Below are positions 24,809-33,749 of a DNA stretch of 64,000 nt, in pieces. The stretch lies in assembly GCA_023416995.1 (NCBI GenBank), contig JAEZGI010000020.1:143319-207318 (forward strand), read 5' to 3'. Each line of letters starts with the position of its first letter. Position 1 is the first letter of the stretch. The notes under the pieces were generated by a model. It saw only the letters and a list, made by a program, of their open reading frames with translations, had not been told where the DNA came from and did not search any database. Position numbers and translations under genes: made by a program. The DNA comes from Bacteroidota bacterium. Its GTDB lineage: Bacteria > Bacteroidota > Bacteroidia > Chitinophagales > Chitinophagaceae.

Positions 24809-25783
24809 CTAGTTATAATCAATAGAAAAGGACCCTTTGGTCAATTTCCTAGTAGCATTTGTGAGCGGGTTGATGCCGTTAAATTCAAAAGTACCCTTGA
24901 TGCGTTTAGCGTTTTTATCGTGCTCAGTAATAACCAGTTTGCCAGAGTCGGCAATATATGCTTCCAATGCCGCAGCATTGTAAAAAGCGATGTTCCCGGT
25001 GGCACCACCCAGTCCATAAGTTCCGGGGGTAATGTTTGAGGCAACCTGGATAGTGATCATTTTTGTTCCGTCGGTATCAACGCCCGACAAAATCAGCCTG
25101 TCCTGTAATGTGCTCCCGGAAACAATTTTAGGGGTATATGCGGCACCGTCGATGGATACAGTCATGTTACTACCCGTCGGAACACCGCCGTTGTTTCCAC
25201 CGCCGTTGTTTCCACCCCCGTTGTTACCGCTTCCGTTACCTCCTGGTCCGTTTCCGCCACCTGTAGCACTTCCGTTTAATGGCAGGTCCTGGAAAACACC
25301 ATCAATCACGGTTTTGCGGCCATTGTCCATATCACGGAACAGGTTGAACTGAAAGGTTCCTGAGATGGTTCCTTTAACTGCATCGATCTTCACTACATTC
25401 ACAATACCGCCCGCATCGACCGGGTTAACGCCCTGGTTAGTGGTGTACGCCACCCGGCTCGTTTCAGTACTGTCTGTCCACGCTGCCGCATGAAGGCTGT
25501 TCTGGTTTAGAACGTATTCGCCGGTTGTGGATCCCAGCAGGGTAATTACCAACGATTTACCCTGGGTATTCTGGCCGAAGATGGCGGTTACTCCCTGGTC
25601 AGAAGAAGCTACTGCAAACCGGTCGGCTATCCAACCTTTACCATCGATGGTCATTGAAAGTTTACCGTTTACATTGTTGGGAACTCCGGTAGAACCCGGA
25701 ACTTCAAAACTTTTTTCTTTGCCACAGGCACACATTGCAAATAAAGCCAGCGCAAGCACGCTGCTTTTCACGAATTTAAACAT
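24809..25783 (-). CDS. Putative lipoprotein with two similar domains joined by a Gly/Asn repeat linker
   Basis: A 324-residue exported protein (hydrophobic 6-18, Cys near 18-20 as a likely lipidation site). Two beta-rich domains, about 40-165 and 205-324, look alike: each opens with M-T-I-D-G-K or M-T-V-S-I-D-G-A, carries an I-T-L or I-T-I-Q strand followed by G-T-Y-G-L or G-E-Y-V-L, and ends with K-G-T-F-E-F or S-G-T-F-Q-F. They are separated by a low-complexity linker of Gly and Asn encoded by 15-bp tandem repeats near 25183-25260. It resembles DUF6252-like lipoproteins of Bacteroidota. Function unknown. Confidence 0.7.
   Translation of the reverse strand: MFKFVKSSVLALALFAMCACGKEKSFEVPGSTGVPNNVNGKLSMTIDGKGWIADRFAVASSDQGVTAIFGQNTQGKSLVITLLGSTTGEYVLNQNSLHAAAWTDSTETSRVAYTTNQGVNPVDAGGIVNVVKIDAVKGTISGTFQFNLFRDMDNGRKTVIDGVFQDLPLNGSATGGGNGPGGNGSGNNGGGNNGGGNNGGVPTGSNMTVSIDGAAYTPKIVSGSTLQDRLILSGVDTDGTKMITIQVASNITPGTYGLGGATGNIAFYNAAALEAYIADSGKLVITEHDKNAKRIKGTFEFNGINPLTNATRKLTKGSFSIDYN
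25183..25260. repeat. 15-bp tandem repeat coding a Gly/Asn linker
   Basis: About three near-identical copies of CCGCCGTTGTTTCCA followed by degenerate copies, reading as N-N-G-G-G units on the minus strand. Length variation by slippage is likely. Confidence 0.75.
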
Positions 25784-25869
25784 GGAGGAGGGGGTTAAGG
25801 GTTGTAAAACAACTCAAGATATAAGGAAAGCCCTGCTTCTCTAAATTTTCCGGCTAGTATTTTATTTAT

Positions 25870-26688
25870 CTAGAAAGAAACCTGTTCAGACAACACAGGG
25901 GCGCCATAAAACGCGGTTGCATGCTGGTCAAAATCCGTTGACGAGTCCGTTGTCCTAAAAGTCCGGCTGCCGTTCCGGCTGAGCCTGGTCTCCATCTCAG
26001 GGTGCCGCTGCAGATAATCTACCAGACTATCGGCGACGATGCTGCCCTGTGAAAGCACACTTGTTCCCACAGGTAGATATTCCCTGATCTGATCTGCAAT
26101 CAACGGATAGTGCGTGCAAGCCAGCAAGACAGTATCAATCAGGGGGTCCTTCCTAATTAATGCATCAACGTGTTTGCGAATAAAATAGCCGGCTCCAGGT
26201 GATTGATGTTCATTGTTTTCAATCAATGGCACCCAGATAGGACAAGCCTCCTGTGAAACCTTAATGCCGGGAGAAAACTTCTCAATCTCCAGGGGATATG
26301 AACCCGAAGCTACGGTGCCCGTGGTAGCGAGCAAACCCACATGACCCGTTTGGCTTTGTTTCCCAATCAGTTCAGTGGTTGGACGTATTACTCCCAGCAC
26401 ACGCCGGTCGGCATCCATCTTTGGAAGGTCCTGTTGCTGGATGGTTCGCAATGCTTTTGCAGATGCGGTATTACAGGCCAGTATAACCAAGGGGCAATTG
26501 TTTGCAAAAAACCACTGAACACATTCGAGTGTATACCTGTAAACCGTAGCAAACGATCTTGGACCATAAGGCGCACGTGCATTATCGCCCAGGTACAGAT
26601 AATCGTATTGTGGCAACTGCTGAACAATTTCTTTCATTACTGTCAGACCACCATAGCCCGAATCGAATATGCCAATGGGTGCGTTCAT
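25870..26688 (-). CDS. murI: Glutamate racemase
   Basis: Makes D-glutamate for peptidoglycan. The 272-residue protein has both catalytic cysteines, Cys72 in A-C-N-T-A-S-A and Cys191 in L-A-C-T-H-Y-P, and the start G-I-F-D-S-G-Y-G-G with Asp9/Ser10. The ATG at 26688 is used rather than the TTG three codons upstream. It is the last gene of the envelope cluster but is separated from it by the terminator at 26750-26780. Confidence 0.95.
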   Translation of the reverse strand: MNAPIGIFDSGYGGLTVMKEIVQQLPQYDYLYLGDNARAPYGPRSFATVYRYTLECVQWFFANNCPLVILACNTASAKALRTIQQQDLPKMDADRRVLGVIRPTTELIGKQSQTGHVGLLATTGTVASGSYPLEIEKFSPGIKVSQEACPIWVPLIENNEHQSPGAGYFIRKHVDALIRKDPLIDTVLLACTHYPLIADQIREYLPVGTSVLSQGSIVADSLVDYLQRHPEMETRLSRNGSRTFRTTDSSTDFDQHATAFYGAPVLSEQVSF

Positions 26689-26749
26689 GATACACAAACT
26701 TAACTAACCTGTTTTATAATGCTACGTTTTAGCAGATGATATAACCATC

Positions 26750-26780
26750 AAAAAAAAACCGCTCTCCACTGGAGAACGGT
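26750..26780 (-). terminator. Terminator after the second Skp-like gene
   Basis: On the minus strand a ten-base stem, ACCGTTCTCC with GGAGAGCGGT (one mismatch), with a 3-base loop, followed by at least eight T. It is 35 bases after the gene end. Confidence 0.88.
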
Positions 26781-26815
26781 TTAGTATCGTAACACCTGGA
26801 AACCAGGCTAACAAT

Positions 26816-27385
26816 TTAGTTTTTAGCAGGAGTAGTTGCTGGCGGTGTTGTACCCTGGTTGCTGCTTGCATTAGCTGGCAACTTGATGTTCAGCTTTTTT
26901 GCAACGAGTGGTAATACGTTATCACCGGGAGGTGCAACCAATACGCTTTCTCTTTCAAAAATATAAGCGAAGTTGTTTTCCTTAGCAACCGCCTGGATGG
27001 CATCAAGCGCTTTCTTATAGATAGGACCCATAAGACCTTGTTGTCTTTCCTGTAGTTGTTGTTGAATTCTTTGCTCTTCACCTGCGAGATCCTGGTAAAT
27101 TTTCTGAAGTTCTGTACGACGTACTTCTTTTACAGCCGCACTTAAGGTAGTAGAGTCTTTGTAGAATTTGTCGAGACTAGACTGGAAAGTTGTTTCCTTG
27201 TCTCTCAGATTTTGAATCAGGGCCTCACGGAGTTGGGAAAGGGTGGTATCAGCTTTGGCCGCATCGGGCATAACGCTGATGAGTTCCTGGGTACTGATGT
27301 ACCCGTACTTAGTTTGAGCAGTTACCTGGTTAGCAGCCGCCATCAGCACAAATGCAAACAAACCGGCAGAAAAAAACTTTTTCAT
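26816..27385 (-). CDS. OmpH/Skp-family periplasmic chaperone (second copy)
   Basis: A 189-residue protein with a signal peptide (M-K-K-F-F-S-A-G, cleavage at V-T-A-Q) followed by the OmpH start Y-G-Y-I-S-T-Q-E-L and a long coiled coil (about 55-120, rich in Gln and Glu). Skp holds unfolded outer-membrane proteins for delivery to BamA. The tail is Pro/Thr/Ala rich. The ATG at 27385 matches the signal peptide; the open frame runs 45 codons further upstream without conserved sequence. It is the downstream partner of a second Skp-like gene. Confidence 0.9.
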   Translation of the reverse strand: MKKFFSAGLFAFVLMAAANQVTAQTKYGYISTQELISVMPDAAKADTTLSQLREALIQNLRDKETTFQSSLDKFYKDSTTLSAAVKEVRRTELQKIYQDLAGEEQRIQQQLQERQQGLMGPIYKKALDAIQAVAKENNFAYIFERESVLVAPPGDNVLPLVAKKLNIKLPANASSNQGTTPPATTPAKN

Positions 27386-27509
27386 TGTTCTTTGTTTTTT
27401 AAGTCGCAGTGATAAACCGATGCGATGTTGTTTTAGTTTTAAAATCGAATTAAAATTATAAGTTGCGAAATAACACCACAGGGTTGTATTAAGCGCAATT
27501 GTTTTGGTA

Positions 27510-28019
27510 TTATTTAACACCCAATTCCTTTAGTACATCTTCGCTACGATCCAGTTTTGGGTCGGCAAAGATAACAGTAATTCCTTCACTTTTATCCAAA
27601 ATAAAGTCAAACTGACGGTTCACAGCGATCTTCTGTATCGCGTTGTAAACCTTATCCTGTATGGGTTTCACCAGTTCCTGCCGTTTTTTAAACAGATCTC
27701 CTTCAAAACCAAAGCGTTTTCTCTGCAGATCCCGCACTTCCTTTTCCCGGACAAATAATTCGTCCTCGCGGCGCTTCTTTAACTCATCGCTCAGCATAAC
27801 CTGTTCAGCGTCAAAGTCCTTATACATCCTGTCCAAAACAACTTGTTTATCGTCAATTTCTTTTTGCCATTGCGCACTGAACTGGTCAAGCTTTTTCTGG
27901 GCATCCTTGTAATCCGGAATTTTATCCAGGATATACTTGGTATCAACGATTCCATATCGCTGTGCATTCGCTGCAGATAAACTCAGCACCAGCGCCGCAA
28001 AAATGAATAACTTTTTCAT
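27510..28019 (-). CDS. OmpH/Skp-family periplasmic chaperone (first copy)
   Basis: A 169-residue protein with a signal peptide (cleavage at A-N-A-Q), the Skp start Y-G-I-V-D-T-K-Y-I-L and a charged helical hairpin region (about 40-125). The C-terminal F-D-F-I-L-D-K-S-E-G is typical of the family. It lies directly downstream of bamA, the expected genomic partner of Skp. The presence of two Skp-like genes in tandem is usual in Bacteroidota. Confidence 0.93.
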   Translation of the reverse strand: MKKLFIFAALVLSLSAANAQRYGIVDTKYILDKIPDYKDAQKKLDQFSAQWQKEIDDKQVVLDRMYKDFDAEQVMLSDELKKRREDELFVREKEVRDLQRKRFGFEGDLFKKRQELVKPIQDKVYNAIQKIAVNRQFDFILDKSEGITVIFADPKLDRSEDVLKELGVK

Positions 28020-28185
28020 CCTTATTAATTGTTTTGTGAGCAGGGCAGGCTGGAACTTGCGGTAAAACCCACGGGTATCACCGCATCTTTGTGCCCTTTA
28101 ATTGGATTGAAGATAATGTAAAACCTGCTGTACAACAACCTTTGCGCCACTTTCAACCAAAATTTATGATCTGTGGAACCGACCA

Positions 28186-30918
28186 TTATTCCGGTTCAAA
28201 ACCCAGCATGAATGTAAAGCGGCTGGCGTCTTTCAGACTACCGCCCGGACGCAATCTGTCGAATCCGACACCATAGTCAAACCCAAGCAAACCAAACATT
28301 GGCAGGAAGAACCTTGCGCCCACACCGGCTGACCGGCGAAGACGGAACGGGTTGTACGATTTGTAATCGTACCAGCCGTTGGCAGCTTCAAACCAAACGG
28401 TACCATAAATAGTACTGCTGGGGTTGGTGGTAAACGGATAACGGAGTTCAAGCGTGTATTTGTTGAACATGGTAAAGAACCTGCTGGCATTCTGCTGATC
28501 AGGATTAACCTTGGGATCCGAATTCTCATACACCGGATAGCCCCTGTGTGCAATGATATCATAACCCAGGATCATGTTTCCGTTGGCAAGACCGGCGTCA
28601 CCCACCTGGAATCGCTCAAATGGCGAGAACGGCAGATCTTTATTATATCGGCCCATAAAGCCATACTTGGCAGCAATCTTCAACACAAACTGGTTGGTAC
28701 GCTCAGCACCAAAAGCGCGCCCGATGGGTACAAACCATTCTGCATTAAAACGCCATTTGTGAAACTCCGGAAATTTGAATGTATTCTCCGCGGTCACGTT
28801 CTTATTGAACAATGAGTATGGTGGTGTAAACTGTCCACTTAAAAGGAAGTTTGATCCACTTGTTGGGAAGATCGGGTTCGGACCAGCCGAATTTCTTCCT
28901 ATCGCGACTTTCAAACTAAGATTGTTTGAAGTACCATCGGTAAAGTCGCGGCTGAAATATGGATAATTCTTCAGTTTGTACTGCGTGTAACTTAATGAAT
29001 ACACTAAGGAGAAATAGTCATCCGGCCATTTCAGTTGCTTACCCAAAGAAACCGAAGCACCAAAGTTTTTTAAACTGTTTGAATCACTGAACACATAACG
29101 GTTAGTGCTTTGATTATAACCACCAGTGCGGAACAAACTTTTATATACTGCAACTGTAAGTGAGTTCTTTCTCTTTCCACCTAACCAGGGTTCAGTAAAA
29201 GAGAAGTTGTAAGACTGGTACGCACGACCATTACTTTGAACACGAAGACTCAACTTCTGGCCATCACCCGTTGGTAACGGATCCCACGCAGATTTTTTCA
29301 GAATGTTTTTAATACTGAAGTTGTTGAATGACACTCCAAGGGTACCGGTTAAACCAATACCACCGCCCCATCCGGCCGACAACTCCAACTGATCGGAAGA
29401 TTTTTCTTCTACAGTATAATGAATGTCAACAGTACCATCATCAGGATTGGGTACCGGGTTGATACCAATCTTTTCCTGGTTAAAGAAACCCAGCTGCGCA
29501 ATCTCCCGGTTGGTACGTATCAATTCCTGGCGACTGTATTTCTCACCCGGCAGGGTTCTGATCTCACGACGAATTACGTGCTCCTTTGTTTTTTCATTAC
29601 CAGAGATGGTAATGTTTTTATATACGGCTTGCGGACCTTCAACAATACGGATCTCAAAATCGATTGTATCATTGTAAACCGCAGTTTCAACGGGCTGTAT
29701 ACGCGAGAATAAATAACCATCGTTCTGGTATTCACTGTTGATGTCACCACCTTCAGCGGTCATTTCTGTACCCAGCTTTTTGTTAAGGATAGATAAGTCA
29801 TATATGTCACCTTTCCTGATACCAAGAATCAGGTTAAGGATGGAATCCGAGAACTTAGTGTTCCCTCTCCAGGTGATATTTCCAAAGTAATATTTGCGGC
29901 CTTCTTCTACTTTGATATCTACAAAAAGGTTTCCTTTATTATTATAGTATTGAGTATCCGCAGCAATTACCGCATCACGAAAACCAAGAGAGTTATAATA
30001 ACTTAATACCTTCTGTTTGTCTTCCAGGTATTTGGTTTCGTTGAACTTTGCAGATGAAAAAAGTTTAAACCTGAAATATGGATCAAGTACTTCTTTTGTT
30101 TTTGTGACAGAAAGAAATCCTGCATCCGCCATGTATTCGCGGAAACTTGGAGTAGAGTTTTCGCCATAAGGACTATTCTGCTGGATAGGATGGATAGACA
30201 ACCTCGACATTTCTTTGGTGCCCTTCATTTGTTTTTTCAGCTTCAGCTCACTTACTGATTCGTTACCATAAAAGTTCACATCTGCTATCCGTACCTTGTT
30301 TCCTTTGGCAACCTGGAAGTTGAGAATAACTGAGTTTGGAAGTGCGGGATCGGGAACCTCTTCGATTGTGACCTCAGCACTCTGAAAACCTTTTTCGGTA
30401 TAATATTTCTGTATCGCTTCGGTAGCATTCAACTTCACATTTTCTGTAACCACACGGCCGGTGACCAAACCCGTTTTGGGTCTTAACTCATCAATCTCTG
30501 ATTTCTTAACTGTACCTTTTAAAAAATACTTCGACAGGGCAGGACGCTCCAGGACATTTATTTCGATAAAAAGGTTGGAGCCTTCAAGCTTTGTAAAAAA
30601 TATCTGGACGTTTGAAAACAATCTCTGGTTCCAAAGGTTATTTATTGCTTTACTGAAGTTGTCGCCGCCGGGCACTGTAACCCTGTCGCCAACATTAAGA
30701 CCGGAAATTGAAATAAGTAATTGTTCGTCGTATCGTTTTGTGCCGGTAACCTTGATGCCACCAATCACATATTCTCTTGGTTGTGTGGATTCAAGCACTT
30801 CCTGCAAACGTGGATCAATAGAATCAGGTATTGTGTCTTGAACCTGCGCCCGGAGCCTGGAGGAAATAGGAAGTGTAAGAATAGTGATAAAAAAAATCTG
30901 AGTAATCTTCCGCAGCAT
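28186..30918 (-). CDS. bamA: Outer membrane protein assembly factor BamA
   Basis: The essential outer-membrane insertase. The 910-residue protein has a signal peptide, a POTRA array (about 45-450, with repeated G-N-x-K/R strands) and a 16-strand C-terminal barrel that carries the V-R-G-Y-like lid motif region and ends with F-M-L-G-F-E-P-E. I use the ATG at 30918 because the frame upstream opens on TTG. Neighbours are uppS upstream and two Skp-like chaperones downstream, so the cluster couples outer-membrane protein delivery and assembly. Confidence 0.95.
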   Translation of the reverse strand: MLRKITQIFFITILTLPISSRLRAQVQDTIPDSIDPRLQEVLESTQPREYVIGGIKVTGTKRYDEQLLISISGLNVGDRVTVPGGDNFSKAINNLWNQRLFSNVQIFFTKLEGSNLFIEINVLERPALSKYFLKGTVKKSEIDELRPKTGLVTGRVVTENVKLNATEAIQKYYTEKGFQSAEVTIEEVPDPALPNSVILNFQVAKGNKVRIADVNFYGNESVSELKLKKQMKGTKEMSRLSIHPIQQNSPYGENSTPSFREYMADAGFLSVTKTKEVLDPYFRFKLFSSAKFNETKYLEDKQKVLSYYNSLGFRDAVIAADTQYYNNKGNLFVDIKVEEGRKYYFGNITWRGNTKFSDSILNLILGIRKGDIYDLSILNKKLGTEMTAEGGDINSEYQNDGYLFSRIQPVETAVYNDTIDFEIRIVEGPQAVYKNITISGNEKTKEHVIRREIRTLPGEKYSRQELIRTNREIAQLGFFNQEKIGINPVPNPDDGTVDIHYTVEEKSSDQLELSAGWGGGIGLTGTLGVSFNNFSIKNILKKSAWDPLPTGDGQKLSLRVQSNGRAYQSYNFSFTEPWLGGKRKNSLTVAVYKSLFRTGGYNQSTNRYVFSDSNSLKNFGASVSLGKQLKWPDDYFSLVYSLSYTQYKLKNYPYFSRDFTDGTSNNLSLKVAIGRNSAGPNPIFPTSGSNFLLSGQFTPPYSLFNKNVTAENTFKFPEFHKWRFNAEWFVPIGRAFGAERTNQFVLKIAAKYGFMGRYNKDLPFSPFERFQVGDAGLANGNMILGYDIIAHRGYPVYENSDPKVNPDQQNASRFFTMFNKYTLELRYPFTTNPSSTIYGTVWFEAANGWYDYKSYNPFRLRRSAGVGARFFLPMFGLLGFDYGVGFDRLRPGGSLKDASRFTFMLGFEPE

Positions 30919-31043
30919 TCCGGTTATTTTAGAGTTGAGCAAATTAAAACGTTTTATTAAAAATGATATGTTAAAGATAACGTCGGGATGCCCGGCCAGA
31001 CGTGGTTTCTGTGTGACTTGTTAAAGCAGGTTGGGGGAGATTA

Positions 31044-31805
31044 TCAGGTCATAGCAATTTCATTATTGATCTGGTCACCCGTTTTTCCAAAACGGCGCTC
31101 GCGTTTTTGATAATCAAGTATGGCTTCGTAAAGATTCTCTTTCCGGAAATCCGGCCATCTTACTTGTGTGAAATACAGCTCTGCATAAGCCAGCTGATAT
31201 AACAGGAAATTGCTGATGCGGTATTCACCGCTTGTACGGATCATCAGTTCCGGATCAGGAAGATCGCTGGTGGCGAGATATTTTTTCAGCGTGTCCTGTT
31301 CAATGGTATCGGGATCGAGCTTTCCATCACGCACATCAATCGCGATATTTTTTACCGCCTGCAGCAATTCCCACCGGCTGCTGTAACTAAGCGCCATGAT
31401 GAGATTCAGACCGGTGTTTTTACTGGTGATTTCAAGCGATTCATCCAGCTGTGTCCTGGCATAATCGGGTAACATTTTTTTGTCGCCGATTACGTGGAGC
31501 CGGATGTTGTTTTTGTTGAGAGTTTCTGTTTCCTTCCGGATAGTATCGGCAAGCAGTTCCATCAGCCCGATCACTTCATATTCTGGACGATCCCAGTTCT
31601 CGGTTGAAAAAGCATAAAGCGTAAGATATTCCACTCCCAGTTCGGCGGCACCTTCCACGATATCACGCACGCTTTCCACGCCATGAAAATGCCCGTAAAG
31701 GCGGTCCTGGCCTTTTTCCTGGGCCCATCTGCCATTGCCATCCATAATGATAGCGATGTGGCGGGGCAGGCGGTCAATCTTAATTTGCTCCTTCAGGCTC
31801 TGCAT
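31044..31805 (-). CDS. uppS: Isoprenyl (undecaprenyl) diphosphate synthase
   Basis: A cis-prenyltransferase of 253 residues that makes the C55 lipid carrier for peptidoglycan and O-antigen. The signature I-A-I-I-M-D-G-N-G-R-W-A has catalytic Asp22. Other family motifs are Y-A-F-S-T-E-N-W, and near the end R-T-S-G-E-Y-R-I-S-N-F-L-L-Y-Q. A -7-like element TATTTTTG (31841-31834, minus) lies about 30 bases upstream. Confidence 0.96.
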   Translation of the reverse strand: MQSLKEQIKIDRLPRHIAIIMDGNGRWAQEKGQDRLYGHFHGVESVRDIVEGAAELGVEYLTLYAFSTENWDRPEYEVIGLMELLADTIRKETETLNKNNIRLHVIGDKKMLPDYARTQLDESLEITSKNTGLNLIMALSYSSRWELLQAVKNIAIDVRDGKLDPDTIEQDTLKKYLATSDLPDPELMIRTSGEYRISNFLLYQLAYAELYFTQVRWPDFRKENLYEAILDYQKRERRFGKTGDQINNEIAMT

Positions 31806-31859
31806 ACCTCATTTTTTGAAGGGCACGAAGGTACAAAAATATTAAGTGGAGCAAGGTTT

Positions 31860-32708
31860 TTAGTTGGCAGTGGGGCAACGATAGGATGTGATGTTAAATG
31901 ATACGAAAACTTCGGCAATGATATACTGGTCGCGTTGTTTGGAAAATCCGCGCTGTCTGCCTTCGATACCGATGATCTCGCCGGTTTCATATGACCTGTC
32001 CTGGAGCAATCTGGCCTGGGAAGGGGTGCCATCCGGTAATAAAGGGAATTTATCTGCACCCACATAGGTTTTGCTCACATCATCCAGGTAATCGGTAGTG
32101 GTGAAACGGTGGGTCACTTCCGCACCGATATTGATCCGGTCGTTGATTGCATATTTTACCCCGACACCCAGCGGGAACGCAAAAGCCATACTTCCATAAG
32201 GTTTGCGGTCGGGATAGGCAGCATTGCCCTGGCCCTCCGTGCCCAAAGGACGAAGAAATATTTTTTGATTGTTCAGATAAGCATAAGGATCGTAGCTGAA
32301 TACTCCTGCCCCCAGCGTTACATAGGGTGTAAATGCGTGGTACGGATCGCCGGGAAGAAATTTGAAGAAGTTGAAATCACCCTGTACAGCCAGTTCAAAA
32401 ACATTCGAATTGAAGCTGAGGTTGCGCCGGCGCTGGTAATCATTATCTGTTGAATAAATGTCTGAATATCCTAGTTGGGTGTAATGAGCACTTACACGCA
32501 TCCCGACATAATTACCAAACTGCTTCCTGAAAAAGGCTCCAACAGCGAGTTTGGGCCTATTCAGACGCGCCTGTGTATTCAGATCCCCAAAATAATGCGA
32601 TGCGCCAAGAGATAATCCGATCTCACCCTGTTGCACGATACTCTCATATTGCGCATTGGTCATATACACAGTCGACATCAGCAATACGACGAAAAACAGC
32701 TTCTTCAT
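31860..32708 (-). CDS. DUF6089 family outer-membrane beta-barrel protein
   Basis: A 282-residue protein with a signal peptide (cleavage at T-N-A-Q) and a predicted small beta-barrel: alternating hydrophobic strands, G-L-S-L-G-A-S-H-Y-F-G-D-L near the start. The terminal strand is F-V-S-F-N-I-T. DUF6089 genes are regularly found between nadK and uppS/bamA in Bacteroidota, as here, which hints at a role in outer-membrane biogenesis, though no function is established. Confidence 0.85.
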   Translation of the reverse strand: MKKLFFVVLLMSTVYMTNAQYESIVQQGEIGLSLGASHYFGDLNTQARLNRPKLAVGAFFRKQFGNYVGMRVSAHYTQLGYSDIYSTDNDYQRRRNLSFNSNVFELAVQGDFNFFKFLPGDPYHAFTPYVTLGAGVFSYDPYAYLNNQKIFLRPLGTEGQGNAAYPDRKPYGSMAFAFPLGVGVKYAINDRINIGAEVTHRFTTTDYLDDVSKTYVGADKFPLLPDGTPSQARLLQDRSYETGEIIGIEGRQRGFSKQRDQYIIAEVFVSFNITSYRCPTAN

Positions 32709-32864
32709 ATATTCAGTATAAATTATTTGCCTTTTCTAACCGGTTTTCAGGGGATGGAGCTTTGTCGTAGGGAGGAGGGTACTAAACGGCCGTCAATATA
32801 TTAACTATAATCCATTGATGCAATCCTGTAACGCGCGAATTTATTTTTTCTTTTGTTTGAAAAG

Positions 32865-33740
32865 TTAATTTCTTGTATCCAAACCCCAGGATAGTTTATT
32901 CCTGAGCGTCTGAAGAAAATTGTTTTCATTTAGCCGCACCAGGCTCATCGTAAAAGACTCGCGTCTTACGGCCAGCTGCGTTTTTCTGTCAACCATTTCC
33001 CGTCTTGAATCAAGCGCCACTATGAACTGGTCGGTACGTCCTTCCACTTCAAATGATATAATATTATTATCCGGAACAACGATCGGCCGCACATTCAGGT
33101 TATGTGGTGCTACCGGCGTAATCACAAAACTTGCTGAGTCCGGGAAAACGATCGGCCCGTTGCAACTGAGCGAATACCCGGTTGAACCGGTGGGTGTTGA
33201 AACGATCAAACCATCTGCCCAATATGTATTCAGAAACTCCCCGTTCAGATAAGTATGGATTTTTATCATGGGAGAAGTGTCCGTTTTATGTATGGCAAAT
33301 TCATTCAGACCATAAGGTACGCTGTCGAACAGCGGCAGGTTGGCATCAAGATGAACCAATGACCGTTGATCAATTACGATTGTTCGGTTAACGATAGCGC
33401 GAACCGCTTTATGCAATTCGTCGCGCCCAATGCTTGCCAGGAAACCCAATCTGCCAAAGTTGATACCAATCACCGGTATGTTTTTATCTTTTACCAGCAA
33501 CAATGTATCCAGAAGTGTACCGTCTCCGCCAAGACTTATCAGGAAATCGAACGAATCATCCAGTTGCTCGGAGCTGTTGAAAGTAGAAATGGCACTGGGA
33601 AAATCAAAACCCCGGATTGCTTCGTAAAACGGGTAATAGATCACCGCTTCAATCTGCTCATGAGCGAGTTCTTCAAGTAGCTGCAGTACCTGAACATGAT
33701 TATCTTCTTCTATCACCCGGCTATAAATGGCTACTTTCAT
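32865..33740 (-). CDS. nadK: NAD kinase
   Basis: Phosphorylates NAD to NADP. The 291-residue protein has G-G-D-G-T-L-L-D at 71-78 (Asp73), the N-E-F-A-I-H substrate motif and T-P-T-G-S-T-G-Y-S. It starts 9 bases after the BamA/TamA-like gene, so the two are cotranscribed. Confidence 0.96.
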   Translation of the reverse strand: MKVAIYSRVIEEDNHVQVLQLLEELAHEQIEAVIYYPFYEAIRGFDFPSAISTFNSSEQLDDSFDFLISLGGDGTLLDTLLLVKDKNIPVIGINFGRLGFLASIGRDELHKAVRAIVNRTIVIDQRSLVHLDANLPLFDSVPYGLNEFAIHKTDTSPMIKIHTYLNGEFLNTYWADGLIVSTPTGSTGYSLSCNGPIVFPDSASFVITPVAPHNLNVRPIVVPDNNIISFEVEGRTDQFIVALDSRREMVDRKTQLAVRRESFTMSLVRLNENNFLQTLRNKLSWGLDTRN

Positions 33741-33749
33741 AAGTTCTTA

